NCBI GenBank assembly: GCA_043228905.1
Contig: JBHGNT010000005.1
Location: 4,526,001 to 4,590,000 of the forward strand
Source: Azolla caroliniana
Lineage: Eukaryota; Polypodiophyta
Direction: 5' to 3'
Length of the DNA stretch: 64,000 bases
Positions 22,834-32,675 of the stretch are shown piece after piece (the first letter of the stretch is position 1; each line of letters starts with the position of its first letter). The notes under the pieces are model-generated. The model saw nothing but the letters and a program-made list of their open reading frames with translations. It was not told the origin of the DNA and searched no databases. A program made the translations under genes and the position numbers.

Positions 22834-25728
22834 ATGCATTCCCTCCTCTCCTTCCTTCATCCCATCCCTCTCTGCAGAGCTTCATCGCAAGATGAAGAAG
22901 AAGATGGAGAAGAAGAATGGCAGAAGAAGATCACCATTGCCGTTAAACCTCCACTCGCAAATCTTCTTCCGAAGGAAGAAAATCCTCGCTCTGGCAGTGA
23001 GATTGTAAAAGAGAATTCAGCATTTAAGTGCCACCCATTTCTTATTGGGGAATCATTTAAAGACAATATTCACTATGGCCAAGCAAATGAAGCTTTTGGA
23101 TCATTTAAAGATAGAAGGAGTACAAATTGTATCAAAGGAAACAAAATTTCTGGGTCATTTGCAGCTGCTTTTATTCAATCTGACAAAAAAAATGAAGCTT
23201 TTTGCCCACTTCCGAGTATTCATTACGAGAAAGAAAATGACGCATTTGAATCTTTCAGAGATAATGCAAGTATTCATTCCAACCCTTATACACTTATGAG
23301 TTTGTTGAAAATGTGTACTACAGGGAAGGATCTTAAGCAAGGTCAACAAATTCATGCTCAGATTGTATTCAATGGATTTGAAAGAACTCTCTTCATTGGT
23401 AATGCATTGGTGAATATGTATGCAAAATGCGATGGTGATGACAATTCACTCTATGAGCTTCATACGATGTTCAATAGATTGTGTGATCAAGATGTTATAG
23501 CATGGACAACACTCATCTCCGCATATGTTGATCATGGAAATGAAGGTAAAGCGCTTGAATGCTTTGATCAAATGAAGGGAGCAGGTGTTTCTCCAAATGC
23601 TTATACATATGCATGTGCTTTAAAAGCTTGTAGTAATGTCATAGAGAAGGGCAAAGCGAATTACGCCAATAGAATTATTATTGATTCCATATATAAGGGT
23701 ACTAAAAAGATACGTTCCAATAGAAATGTTGTAGATGCCATACAGAAGGCTAAACAGATACATGCCGAGGCCCAACAAAAAGAGCTTGATTCAGACCTTT
23801 TTGTGGGCAGCAATTTAGTTAGAATTTATGCAAGCGTTGCGCTGTTCTCAGAAGCCTGGGAAGTATTCGACAATATGCCAGTTAGGGATGTGGTGGTTTG
23901 GACGACAATGATTGGAGAATTAGCTGAACATGGCTTAGGAAGAGATGCTCTAACTACTTTTGAAGAAATGCTAAATGAGGGTGTTTTTCCGACCTCCCTC
24001 ACATACATATGTATTTTGAAAGCTTGTGCCATCATCGGAGATATAGTGACTGGCCAAGAGTTTCATAATGAAATTGAAATAAAGGGATTTTTTGGAAGAG
24101 ATGTGCCATTGGCCAATAGTTTGGTGAGCATGTATGCAAGATGTGGTAGGCTTGAAGAGGCACAAAAAGTCTTTGACAAGGTACTGGTTCCAGATGTGGT
24201 TTCTTGGAATGCATTGATCAGCGGATATAGTGAACATGGGCATGGAGAGGAGACCATATCTTGCTTTGAAGCCATGCTTCAAATGGGTCTTACCCCCAGT
24301 ATTGTTACTTTTTCATGTGTCTTGAAAGCGTGTGCCAGCATAGGAGCTGTGGATAAAGGCCGAGAAATCCACCGCCACCTAAAGGAAACTGAATTCCAGA
24401 ATGATATGAGGATATTAAACACCTTGGTCGCAATGTACTCAAAGTGTGGCTTTGTAAAGGAAGCACAAAATGTTTTTGATAATATATTAGATCGAGATAT
24501 TGTCTCATGGAATGCTTTGATTTCTGGGTATGCATGCTGTGGCTTTTCTGCAAAAGCATTGGAACTTTTTCAGGAAATGCAACAACTTGAACAAAACCTA
24601 GTTCCAGATAAAGTTACATATTCTTGTGTACTGGCAATATGTGGTAGTATTGGAGCTCTGGATATAGGCAGAGATATCCATTCTGACGTAAGAAAAAATG
24701 GGCTCGCACAAGACTTATTTGTATGTAGAAGTCTTATCAGCATGTATGCTGAATGTGGCTCACTTACAGAAGCAAAGATAGTTTTTAATAGTTTGCATTT
24801 TCGAGACTCTGCATCATGGAGCTTGATGATAAAATACTTTGGTATTAATCATATGGGCAATATGGCAATGCAATGCTTTGAAGAAATGCTTCAAGAAGAT
24901 ATAAAGCCAGATGCAATCACATTCACATGCCTTCTGGCTGCATGCAATCATGCTTCTTTACTAGAGGAGGCATATTACTACCTAAAGACAATGAAAGAGA
25001 AGTTCGGCATAACCCCAACCTCACAGCATTATTCTTGTATACTCAACCTTATATCACGATCAGGGCATTTATATGAGGCTGAGAGGCTCTTGGAAATGCT
25101 TGGTTTATCGTCAACATCGGAAGAGATGTTGGTTGCTATACTAAGTGCTTGTAAAACATATGGTGAAGTTGAGCTAGGGTTTAGATGCTTTGAGAAGCTT
25201 GTGGAGATCAATCCAGAAGACTCAGCATGGTATGTGCTCATGGCAGATCTTTATGCACATGTTGGAAGATTGAGTGATGCATATAGGATAGATGAGCTAA
25301 GAAAGCATATGGGCGCCAAGAAAAAGGGAGCAATCGCTTGCATAGAAGTGGACAAGAAAGTTCATGAGTTCTTGGTGGGTGAAGAAGCAACCGAAGAAGT
25401 GGTGTCTATCATGAATCGTATAAGCTCTAGCATGAAAATGAACAAAGGACATTTGCCTCATTTGGATTTGGTATTGAAACTCATTCCAGATAGCGAGAAA
25501 GAAGAGGCCTTGTGTGAACACGCTGAGAAATTAGCTATAGCTTTCGGACTCATTAACACTCCACAAGGAACAACACTAAGAGTGAGTAAAAACTTGAGAA
25601 TGTGTATTGATTGCCATAACACAAGCAAGATCATATCAAAAGTTGAGAAACGTGAGATCATTATTAGGGATAGCTCTTGCATCCATCATTTCAAGGACAA
25701 TATGTGTTCTTGTGGGGATATGTTTTGA
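22834..25728 (+). CDS. PLS-class pentatricopeptide repeat protein with DYW deaminase domain
   Basis: Predicted organellar C-to-U RNA-editing factor: PPR repeats read the RNA and the DYW domain deaminates cytidine. One uninterrupted 964-residue frame. Residues 1-145 are non-repeat and partly internally repetitive (NEAFGSFKD, NDAFESFRD). PPR repeats run from about 150 to 770 with classic KACASIGAVDKGREIH-type motifs. The E region follows, then the DYW domain: deaminase HxE at about 895-897 (HAEKLAIAFGL), CxxCH at about 923 (CIDCH), and the last zinc ligands in HHFKDNMCSCGDMF. The protein therefore ends Asp-Met-Phe, not Asp-Tyr-Trp, with catalytic and zinc residues retained. Repeat 4 carries an unusual insertion at about residues 270-305. 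The N terminus (MHSLLSFLHPIPLCRASS) may start a transit peptide, although an acidic run follows. The edited site cannot be predicted. Confidence 0.93.
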   Translation: MHSLLSFLHPIPLCRASSQDEEEDGEEEWQKKITIAVKPPLANLLPKEENPRSGSEIVKENSAFKCHPFLIGESFKDNIHYGQANEAFGSFKDRRSTNCIKGNKISGSFAAAFIQSDKKNEAFCPLPSIHYEKENDAFESFRDNASIHSNPYTLMSLLKMCTTGKDLKQGQQIHAQIVFNGFERTLFIGNALVNMYAKCDGDDNSLYELHTMFNRLCDQDVIAWTTLISAYVDHGNEGKALECFDQMKGAGVSPNAYTYACALKACSNVIEKGKANYANRIIIDSIYKGTKKIRSNRNVVDAIQKAKQIHAEAQQKELDSDLFVGSNLVRIYASVALFSEAWEVFDNMPVRDVVVWTTMIGELAEHGLGRDALTTFEEMLNEGVFPTSLTYICILKACAIIGDIVTGQEFHNEIEIKGFFGRDVPLANSLVSMYARCGRLEEAQKVFDKVLVPDVVSWNALISGYSEHGHGEETISCFEAMLQMGLTPSIVTFSCVLKACASIGAVDKGREIHRHLKETEFQNDMRILNTLVAMYSKCGFVKEAQNVFDNILDRDIVSWNALISGYACCGFSAKALELFQEMQQLEQNLVPDKVTYSCVLAICGSIGALDIGRDIHSDVRKNGLAQDLFVCRSLISMYAECGSLTEAKIVFNSLHFRDSASWSLMIKYFGINHMGNMAMQCFEEMLQEDIKPDAITFTCLLAACNHASLLEEAYYYLKTMKEKFGITPTSQHYSCILNLISRSGHLYEAERLLEMLGLSSTSEEMLVAILSACKTYGEVELGFRCFEKLVEINPEDSAWYVLMADLYAHVGRLSDAYRIDELRKHMGAKKKGAIACIEVDKKVHEFLVGEEATEEVVSIMNRISSSMKMNKGHLPHLDLVLKLIPDSEKEEALCEHAEKLAIAFGLINTPQGTTLRVSKNLRMCIDCHNTSKIISKVEKREIIIRDSSCIHHFKDNMCSCGDMF

Positions 25729-27154
25729 GTCTTGATCTTCCAGAGCACTAAACACAAGTTTAGAGTTTATTTGTAAATAATGTATGGAGAGGACTCACTC
25801 AAAATAAATTGCCTTAGCAAATTTAAGGTCAATTCTTTTACATTTCAAAGATCAAAGAAAAGAAATTTTTTTTGGCAAAGTTTGTGGACATTTTCATATA
25901 CCATTGTTATGTCCTGGACAGTAACTCTGTGTATCTTAAAACTCGGAGAGATTGATGTGTGATGCTATTAATTTTAGTTGAGTATGTGGATATTGAGGTG
26001 AGAGCGTAATAACAGTAATGCAACTGAAAGACTGATGTCTCTAATAATTTTGGGTGTCTCTTTGGTACTTCTGAGACCATTTTTTGACCCAATAAAAAGC
26101 TAGTATCAACATTTCCCTTTTTGTATATTTCCCGTGTTCTCGCTCATCTCACTTTTTCTCTCATCCCACTCATCAAACATCATCTTGCATCCGTAACACT
26201 ACCTCTCTCTAGCATCGCCATCTATAATGTATAGTGCTATTCAAGAAAGCCATCATGACATAATAAAACGGGGTGATGACTTGAGTGCCGCGCCAAAGGG
26301 AACACCTAGAAGGTTGAGCTCATAGTTGTATGCCTTATTCACACCAAGATTTTGTGGTTCGGAGTATGAATATCCCTTCTTAGGAAGGAGACACATTAAG
26401 AAAAATTTTGTACTTGGGTCCATGTGGCCATACCAAGCTTCACTTGGGTGCTCATGATGTTGGAGCGAAAAAACCATTGATCTCTGTCTCTCTTCCTCTT
26501 CAGTCACAATATGATGCACTTTCAATTGCAACACTCATCATAAAAATTCTTTACCAGTCAAAAGAATCGCTTACCAACACCAAATGCACTATGTGAAACT
26601 GTTCCACTCAACCTACGAGGACAATAACGAAGTCTACCTTTCTCTTGAGCAGCAAGAATAGGGATAAATTAGGCTTTGGTAGACTCTTAATCAAAGAGAG
26701 ATCCAGAATCATCTTTTGATGCTCAAAAAAAGGGACTAATCACTAATCATGATTTCAGTATATCATCTTATCACAATAGTACGGCTTGAATAGACATTAT
26801 TTGATACTCTTTCATGTATATATATAGTGTAGCTTTGCATACCTCCATTCTAATCATTTTCTCCTCTAAATTAAAAACATGCTGGCATGAACAAGATGAA
26901 GTTCAGTTAAATAAAGGGACATAATAAATTCTAAATTGCGAAGGCAATTATTAGCTCACTTTTCGTACATGATTTTTGTACTTCTATAAAACAAAATTCC
27001 ATGCACAATCTTTAGCCGCCACCATATGAGAGAGGGAAAATTCTTTGTACACTGAAGTAGATCTCCAAATTGGAAATCATGTTACAATTGAGCTTCCGCT
27101 TGTCTGCATTATTTAAATAGAATCCCCTTCATGAGGAAACAATGTTAAATGATA
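25729..27154. other. Convergent intergenic region between PPR gene and ALG13
   Basis: It holds the two 3' untranslated regions and AT-rich spacer. No further gene, repeat array or RNA gene was seen. Confidence 0.5.
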
Positions 27155-28366
27155 TTAGTTGTTATGAAAACCCAAAAAAGAGTACAAGGATTTCACGACA
27201 GCGGAGGGATTTGAAGCCTTATAAGGAATAAGTGTGTCTAAATTCATGTTATTTATTGTCTCTACTAATGTCTTTGGCGATGCATAATACAAGTACTTTT
27301 GTGCAGCTAATTCCTCCGCCAATTCAACTTGATGATTATCCATCAATGCTTCATTAACAATGACTAGAAGAGGTTTGCCCATTCGTAATGCCTCGAAGAT
27401 ACTTCCAGAACCTGCTTAAATTTATTAGCTGTACTTATAAAGAACGTTACAAAAGGCTACATGATATATATTTTGAATACAAAACCACATATTATTTTTA
27501 CCTGCATGACTGATGATTAAAGAAGCGGCCTTCATGTGATCTTGTAGATTCGGTGCAAATTTGAAGAAACTTACTTCCAAGCCAGACTCATCTTCAGAAG
27601 TCTGTAGAAAGGATCTATGTTCAAAAACTTTCATATTATGCCGAGGATGATATTTAGGGGAAAACAACAAAACATCAGACAGAACAACCCTACTCAGTTT
27701 TCAAAATTCACCAGAATATCTCCCTATGATAGTACTATTTCTGAAGACCAAGGGTTATGCTAGCAATTTTGTAAACATAGGGGCATTCAGGTAAAAATAC
27801 AAACAGTTTAGGATATTTTGGTGTTTTTTTCTAATATTTATCTGCATGGAACACATTACCATTGCTTTGCCAATGAGAAAGTTAATCTTTTCCATGTATG
27901 GTTACTGTTGGAAACTCCTTGTGTGGCATTTTTATTACTTGCATGCACCAGATCTAAATAATTTATAATGTATATCCAAAATATTTAAAACCACATTTTT
28001 AATTAAAGAAGAGTACCCACTATTTGGTGATATATAATTATGCATCTACTTGGTAAGTGCATTAAGCAAAAAAAATTAGTGATGATCCTCTAATTTCTGA
28101 ATTCTAATATGATACATGCACATTTTACATGGGTTTTTTTGTCCCATTATCTTATCATTATTATGGCTTCTATCAATATGCTACAATAACACACATGTGC
28201 ATACCTGAGAAGGAATGTAGGAGCCACGCCCCATTTGTATTAGTAGGGAAGAATAACCTTTCCGAGAAATTGCAGCTTTGCACTCCGGAGTATCTATAGT
28301 TCTAATGAGAGCATCAAATGAGGTAGTACCCACAGTTACAAATACCTGCTTACCTCCGACACCCAT
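27155..28366 (-). CDS. ALG13: UDP-GlcNAc transferase subunit ALG13
   Basis: Catalytic subunit that, with membrane anchor ALG14, adds the second GlcNAc to dolichol-PP-GlcNAc on the cytosolic face of the ER. Three exons on the minus strand, 28366-28205, 27601-27502 and 27411-27155, phases matching, 172 residues, the usual size for plant ALG13. Visible motifs: VFVTVGTTSFDALI near the N terminus, LIQMGRGSYIPS, ASLIISHAGSGSIFEALRMGKP (sugar-nucleotide binding, split over the exon 2/3 border), NEALMDNHQVELAEEL, and a C-terminal FLGF. No signal peptide or membrane segment, as expected for this subunit. A splice-acceptor-like site just upstream of the start codon suggests a 5' untranslated exon further away. 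Confidence 0.9.
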
Positions 28367-28598
28367 CCGATTCCACCTGTCAGTGAGCAATCAAAACCTG
28401 CATATGAAGAAGGCCATCAACTACACATGGAACAAAAATTATACAAATAATGCAGATGTCTTTTATTCATTCCATTCATATATACAAAATACTAGCTCAC
28501 TGGAAAAATACTTGAGGGTTCCTATCAAGCATGGATAGATGCATAATACATTAATCAAACCAATCAGCCAAGATATTGGCCCATAAGCTTGTGAATGG

Positions 28599-28853
28599 TC
28601 ATTTTGCAGCATAATCTTGATCAACTGGATATATACCAACTGCTGGAATAGGAGTGTGAAAACCCTTTTTAACTAGAACTGGATAAGCTATGGCAAATGC
28701 AAACATGAAATCACACCCTTCTTTTGTCCATTGATAATCACACACATGAAATTCATTTGGTTTCAGTACTCTGTGAGTTTCCCATCCTCTCTGACAATCA
28801 TGTGCTCTATAGATGGGCATGTATATCTGAGATGGTTCCAAACATACTATGCC
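28599..28853 (-). other. Unassigned 85-codon open frame upstream of ALG13
   Basis: On the minus strand an open frame free of stops runs through PIYRAHDCQRGWETHRVL, DYQWTKEGCDFMFAFA and KKGFHTPIP. Composition is not low complexity, but I recognise no family, and no ATG starts it (the first internal Met is about eleven codons in). It could be a chance frame, a decayed gene or an exon of an unmodelled gene inside the ALG13 5' intron. Confidence 0.25.
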
Positions 28854-28859
28854 CTAACC

Positions 28860-30850
28860 AAATCATTTATATAACTGTGTAAAAACATTGTCAGAACAGA
28901 ATCGAATATGAATAGTTTAAATCAAGGCTTGATAATGGATACTCCAAATGAAATTCTGGAAACATAATAGCAGTTACGCGCCCATTATAATGTTGAGATC
29001 CTCGATATCTAAGCCTCAGGATCTCTTTTGAATCCTGCCCATCCATTACACTGTCACCATAGTATCAAATTCTGATTGTAGAATCTCTATTACCATACAC
29101 ATCTTCTAAATCTTTCCACTATCATCTTTAAGTGCATCATCTATCAGGTAACAGGATGCACATCCATGTAACCAAAATGAGGCTGTAACAGATCATAGAG
29201 AAATGCAGCTGTAGAAGAGATGATGATGATGACAATGATAACAGTAACATCCATGGGGAGTCAACACAACCCATGGGACCAACAATCATGACAATGCACT
29301 CCGAAATGAATACGTAATAGGGAAAACAAAAACTAAGATAGTTGCCAAATTTCACTGTTTTGATCTTCCATGATCCTGGTTATGCAACCACAGAGATAGA
29401 CAAATAGTAGAGGAGGACGATTTGGTGCATACAATTGATTTCAAACCTTGGGTTACAGAAATGGATTTGTAATGATTTTTTTTAGAGAAATTTGTTGACA
29501 GAAATCTTGAGGTCTGCATCAGAATGTGAATGTTTTTGTCAATGAATGTAGCATCACACCCATTGCTTTAGATTCAACGCTACCACCATAAGGTTATATA
29601 AGGCATAAACACAAGACTGCACTCATACCTTTGATCTCTAATTATGGTTACTGATTCAAATGGATGTATAAAAGTAAAACTTCACATTATGTTTATAGTT
29701 TATTCAGATTCACATTATGGGCAAAAATAATGTAGTGGCTGATACTTTATTCAGATACTAGAGACATAATTCTGATGTAACGATTAGATCAGCTTGAGCC
29801 AATATGTATGGGTGAGAATTCGGTGTATTAATTGGACGTAGCTGACTAGCTCGAAAATTTCAAAAACTAACGGGATGAGAGAAAGTTTGGGCTTATTTCT
29901 ATCTATCTCACTCTCACTCTGACTAGCTTACATCTGACACTTGTATCTTGTATCAGATAATGTAACTTTGGTCTCTGGTAATTTCAGTCTTTTGCAAACA
30001 TTTATACAACATTTCTTTCTTTCTTTTCTTTTTATAAAGGGCATTTTGTTATATTATGTACATTACAAACATGCAGTTTAGAAGACGCAAGGAGAAGAAA
30101 ATCCATTCACTCTTCAGAGATTTTTTTAAAAATCTATATTAATGTGAGACATGACGGTCTAATGTGACATACATTAATCAATTTATGCTGCTCACACGTT
30201 TCAGAAATTAATCAATAACACTTACCAAAAACACCCATTTTACTCAGTTAAAGCACAACATGATCAACCATGTGGCTCAAGAAATGCACACATTGATCAG
30301 CCGTTTGCACAGCTATTGCAAAAAATAACCATTTTACTCAAACATTGTAAGAAACTAAAACAACCACGTTGCTGAATAATTCAGAACTGAATCAATTTAT
30401 GTTGTTCAAATGTCTGCAGAATATCAACCCACTTTGTTGCTAATTTATTATGCACATCGATCAATTACAGGGAAAATAGTTAGCTCACCATGTTCTCAGA
30501 ATACAGAAAGTCTTAAGCACATATAATGAAAAAGCTAGTCAGCCAGGTTGATCAAATATTACAAAAACATTGCAAGTACTAAATAAATTATCCTACTGAT
30601 ATTGTGAGAGCAATTAATCAACCATGCAGCTAAAACTATTGCCAGCAAATTTACATAAGATTGCTTACCAGAAACAGAAACAGAGAATTATTTGTTTTTC
30701 CCACTTAGAATGATAAAGATGCGGTTATCGGAGGAGGAGATCTGGTTATGAATAACGACCATCCTTTATTCGAGCGCATAACCGAGCAAAAAGCCAGTAA
30801 ATGAATAAATCCGCACAAACAGAGGGAGGGAGGGAAATGGAGAAATTATG
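28860..30850. other. AT-rich region, probable ALG13 5' intron
   Basis: No recognisable gene. Between about 30170 and 30660, words such as gatcaaccatgtggct and aatcaaccatgcagct recur, suggesting a worn tandem repeat. Confidence 0.35.
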
Positions 30851-30852
30851 AC

Positions 30853-30960
30853 CTTGAAAAATGTCAGGAGGAGCTCAAAATTCGCCAGAAAATTTGAAGA
30901 AGAGATCATGACCTAATAGGGAAGAAAGAGAGACAGACCAGACCGCAAACGAGGCAGGCA
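30853..30960 (-). other. ALG13: Possible 5' untranslated exon of ALG13
   Basis: The minus strand here is CT-rich and ends in a possible donor (cattttcaag then gtcata). An acceptor-like sequence (atatgcag then gttttg) lies near 28396, 30 bases before the ALG13 start codon. This would imply a 2.4-kb 5' intron. Inference only. Confidence 0.3.
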
Positions 30961-32400
30961 TTCGGTCTTTGGCTATACATATTTACAGTAATACCCCTGA
31001 GCTTTTCCAAATTACCAGAATACCCCTGTTCCTTACCACATGTGTGGTAGGTAACCTCTAGATGATCTTGGCAAACTTTGTAAGTGCTTTCACTAATTAC
31101 GTTAGAATTTAGATGATCTGGCAAACTATGTGCATGGAATGGAGCCTCCATATAAGGTGGTGCTCCCTGCAACTAGAAGATGTCCAGCTTTTTTTGGGGT
31201 GATTTACCAGATTACCCTAAGGATACCCCTCTTTAGTGCCACATGATCCAACATATCGGTGTCAATAGGATGAGGCAAAATGTGTTAAAAAAGCTTTCCG
31301 GGCTATTTGTCCCAAAATTTACCAAGATACCCTTTTTTGGTATTTACACGTGTTGCATTTAGGTTTTGGGATGTCTATAACATGACCAAGTTATGTTAGC
31401 TTTTACGCTATTTGTCATAGCGGCAGCCGGGTTTAAAGCATTCCTAAAGTAGCCTCTCTCTTTAGTATTGCAAGTAGAAAGAAGAATGGAACCACCCAAT
31501 TAAATACCTCTGTTTTCACTATTTACTGGAATACCCCTTTTTTTAGCATGTAGCATAGATATTCTCATATGTGTACATAGTTATTTGTTAGTGCTACAAG
31601 CTAAATTTATCCACGACTCTGAATTTGAAGCGAGGTAAGGTGATTATCGTAAGAGGTCAACAATGCAAGCCACCTACATCTCATAAAAAGAAACTATTTT
31701 GTTAGGAACATTTTAAAATGAATAGCACGATAAGTTATGGATTTGCCTTGGAGTTTTCTGTTTTAGTTGCATGATTGTGCTTTTTACATTGTTACAATTT
31801 ATTCACGAAAAGCAAAATAGCAATTGTATTTTTTTCGATTTTTTAAAGAATTTGAGGTTAAGAGGAAAGCAATAAAGATGTAAACATTTGTATAATGGCT
31901 AGGCCACAAAAGTGAAAGTGAGAACCTAGTTATATGATATATCAATATCACATTGCAATGTTTTGGTAGATCATTGGCGCAACTCTAGTTATGTAGATCA
32001 TCATGATTAGGCCGCTCCTCATCGAGAGAAAGAAAAGAAAGAAAGAAATATTAATGTCTTCTAAGGCCAAATTTGGCCCATGAGACAAATGGTTTACAAC
32101 GAGTTTGCCAAATTATCCACTAGTTTATCTAAAACTAGCAATCATTTCATCGAATTGCCAAAAGTGACCCTCACACCTTTAGGGGGATTACATTTATGCT
32201 TCGATTATGTAATTGGTCGTGAAGATTGAAGCGAAACACTCGGATCATTGAGCAGGGATGACGAGGAACTAACTGTGGGTGATTTGAGTGATGCTAGAGA
32301 AGAGTAGGGGTATGGCCTTGTAATTTTCAAAAACCAAATCCTTAAAGGGCCATTTTTGTTGTGAGTGGGGTGGGGTGGGTATTAGAAGTTTAAAAACAAA
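30961..32400. other. Intergenic region with recurring CCAGAATACCCC-like words
   Basis: Divergent spacer between ALG13 and GatC. Words like ttaccagaatacccct occur near 31011, 31203, 31318 and 31530. No coding region is supported. Confidence 0.5.
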
Positions 32401-32542
32401 TAAAGAAGCAGTGGGGCTAATTGTACAATTAATAAAAACCTTTGCTGATCTTCACACTGAAGAAGAAGAAATAAAGAAGCAGTGGGGCTAAATTTATAAT
32501 TAATAAGAACCTTAGCTGATCTTCACACTGAAGAAGAAGAAG
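32401..32542. repeat. Tandem duplication, 71-bp unit, upstream of GatC
   Basis: Units 32401-32471 and 32472-32542 are near-identical, each containing aagcagtggggctaa, gctgatcttcacactgaag and an AAG tail. The array ends about 60 bases before the GatC start codon, so it may fall in the promoter or 5' untranslated region. Confidence 0.9.
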
Positions 32543-32604
32543 AAGAAGAAGAAGGAGATGACTGACTGACTGAAACAGAAACAGAAAACAGAAAACAGAG
32601 AGAC

Positions 32605-32641
32605 ATGGCTCTCGCCCTCAGAGCTATGTCGAGATTCCTTC

Positions 32642-32675
<34 letters not shown>

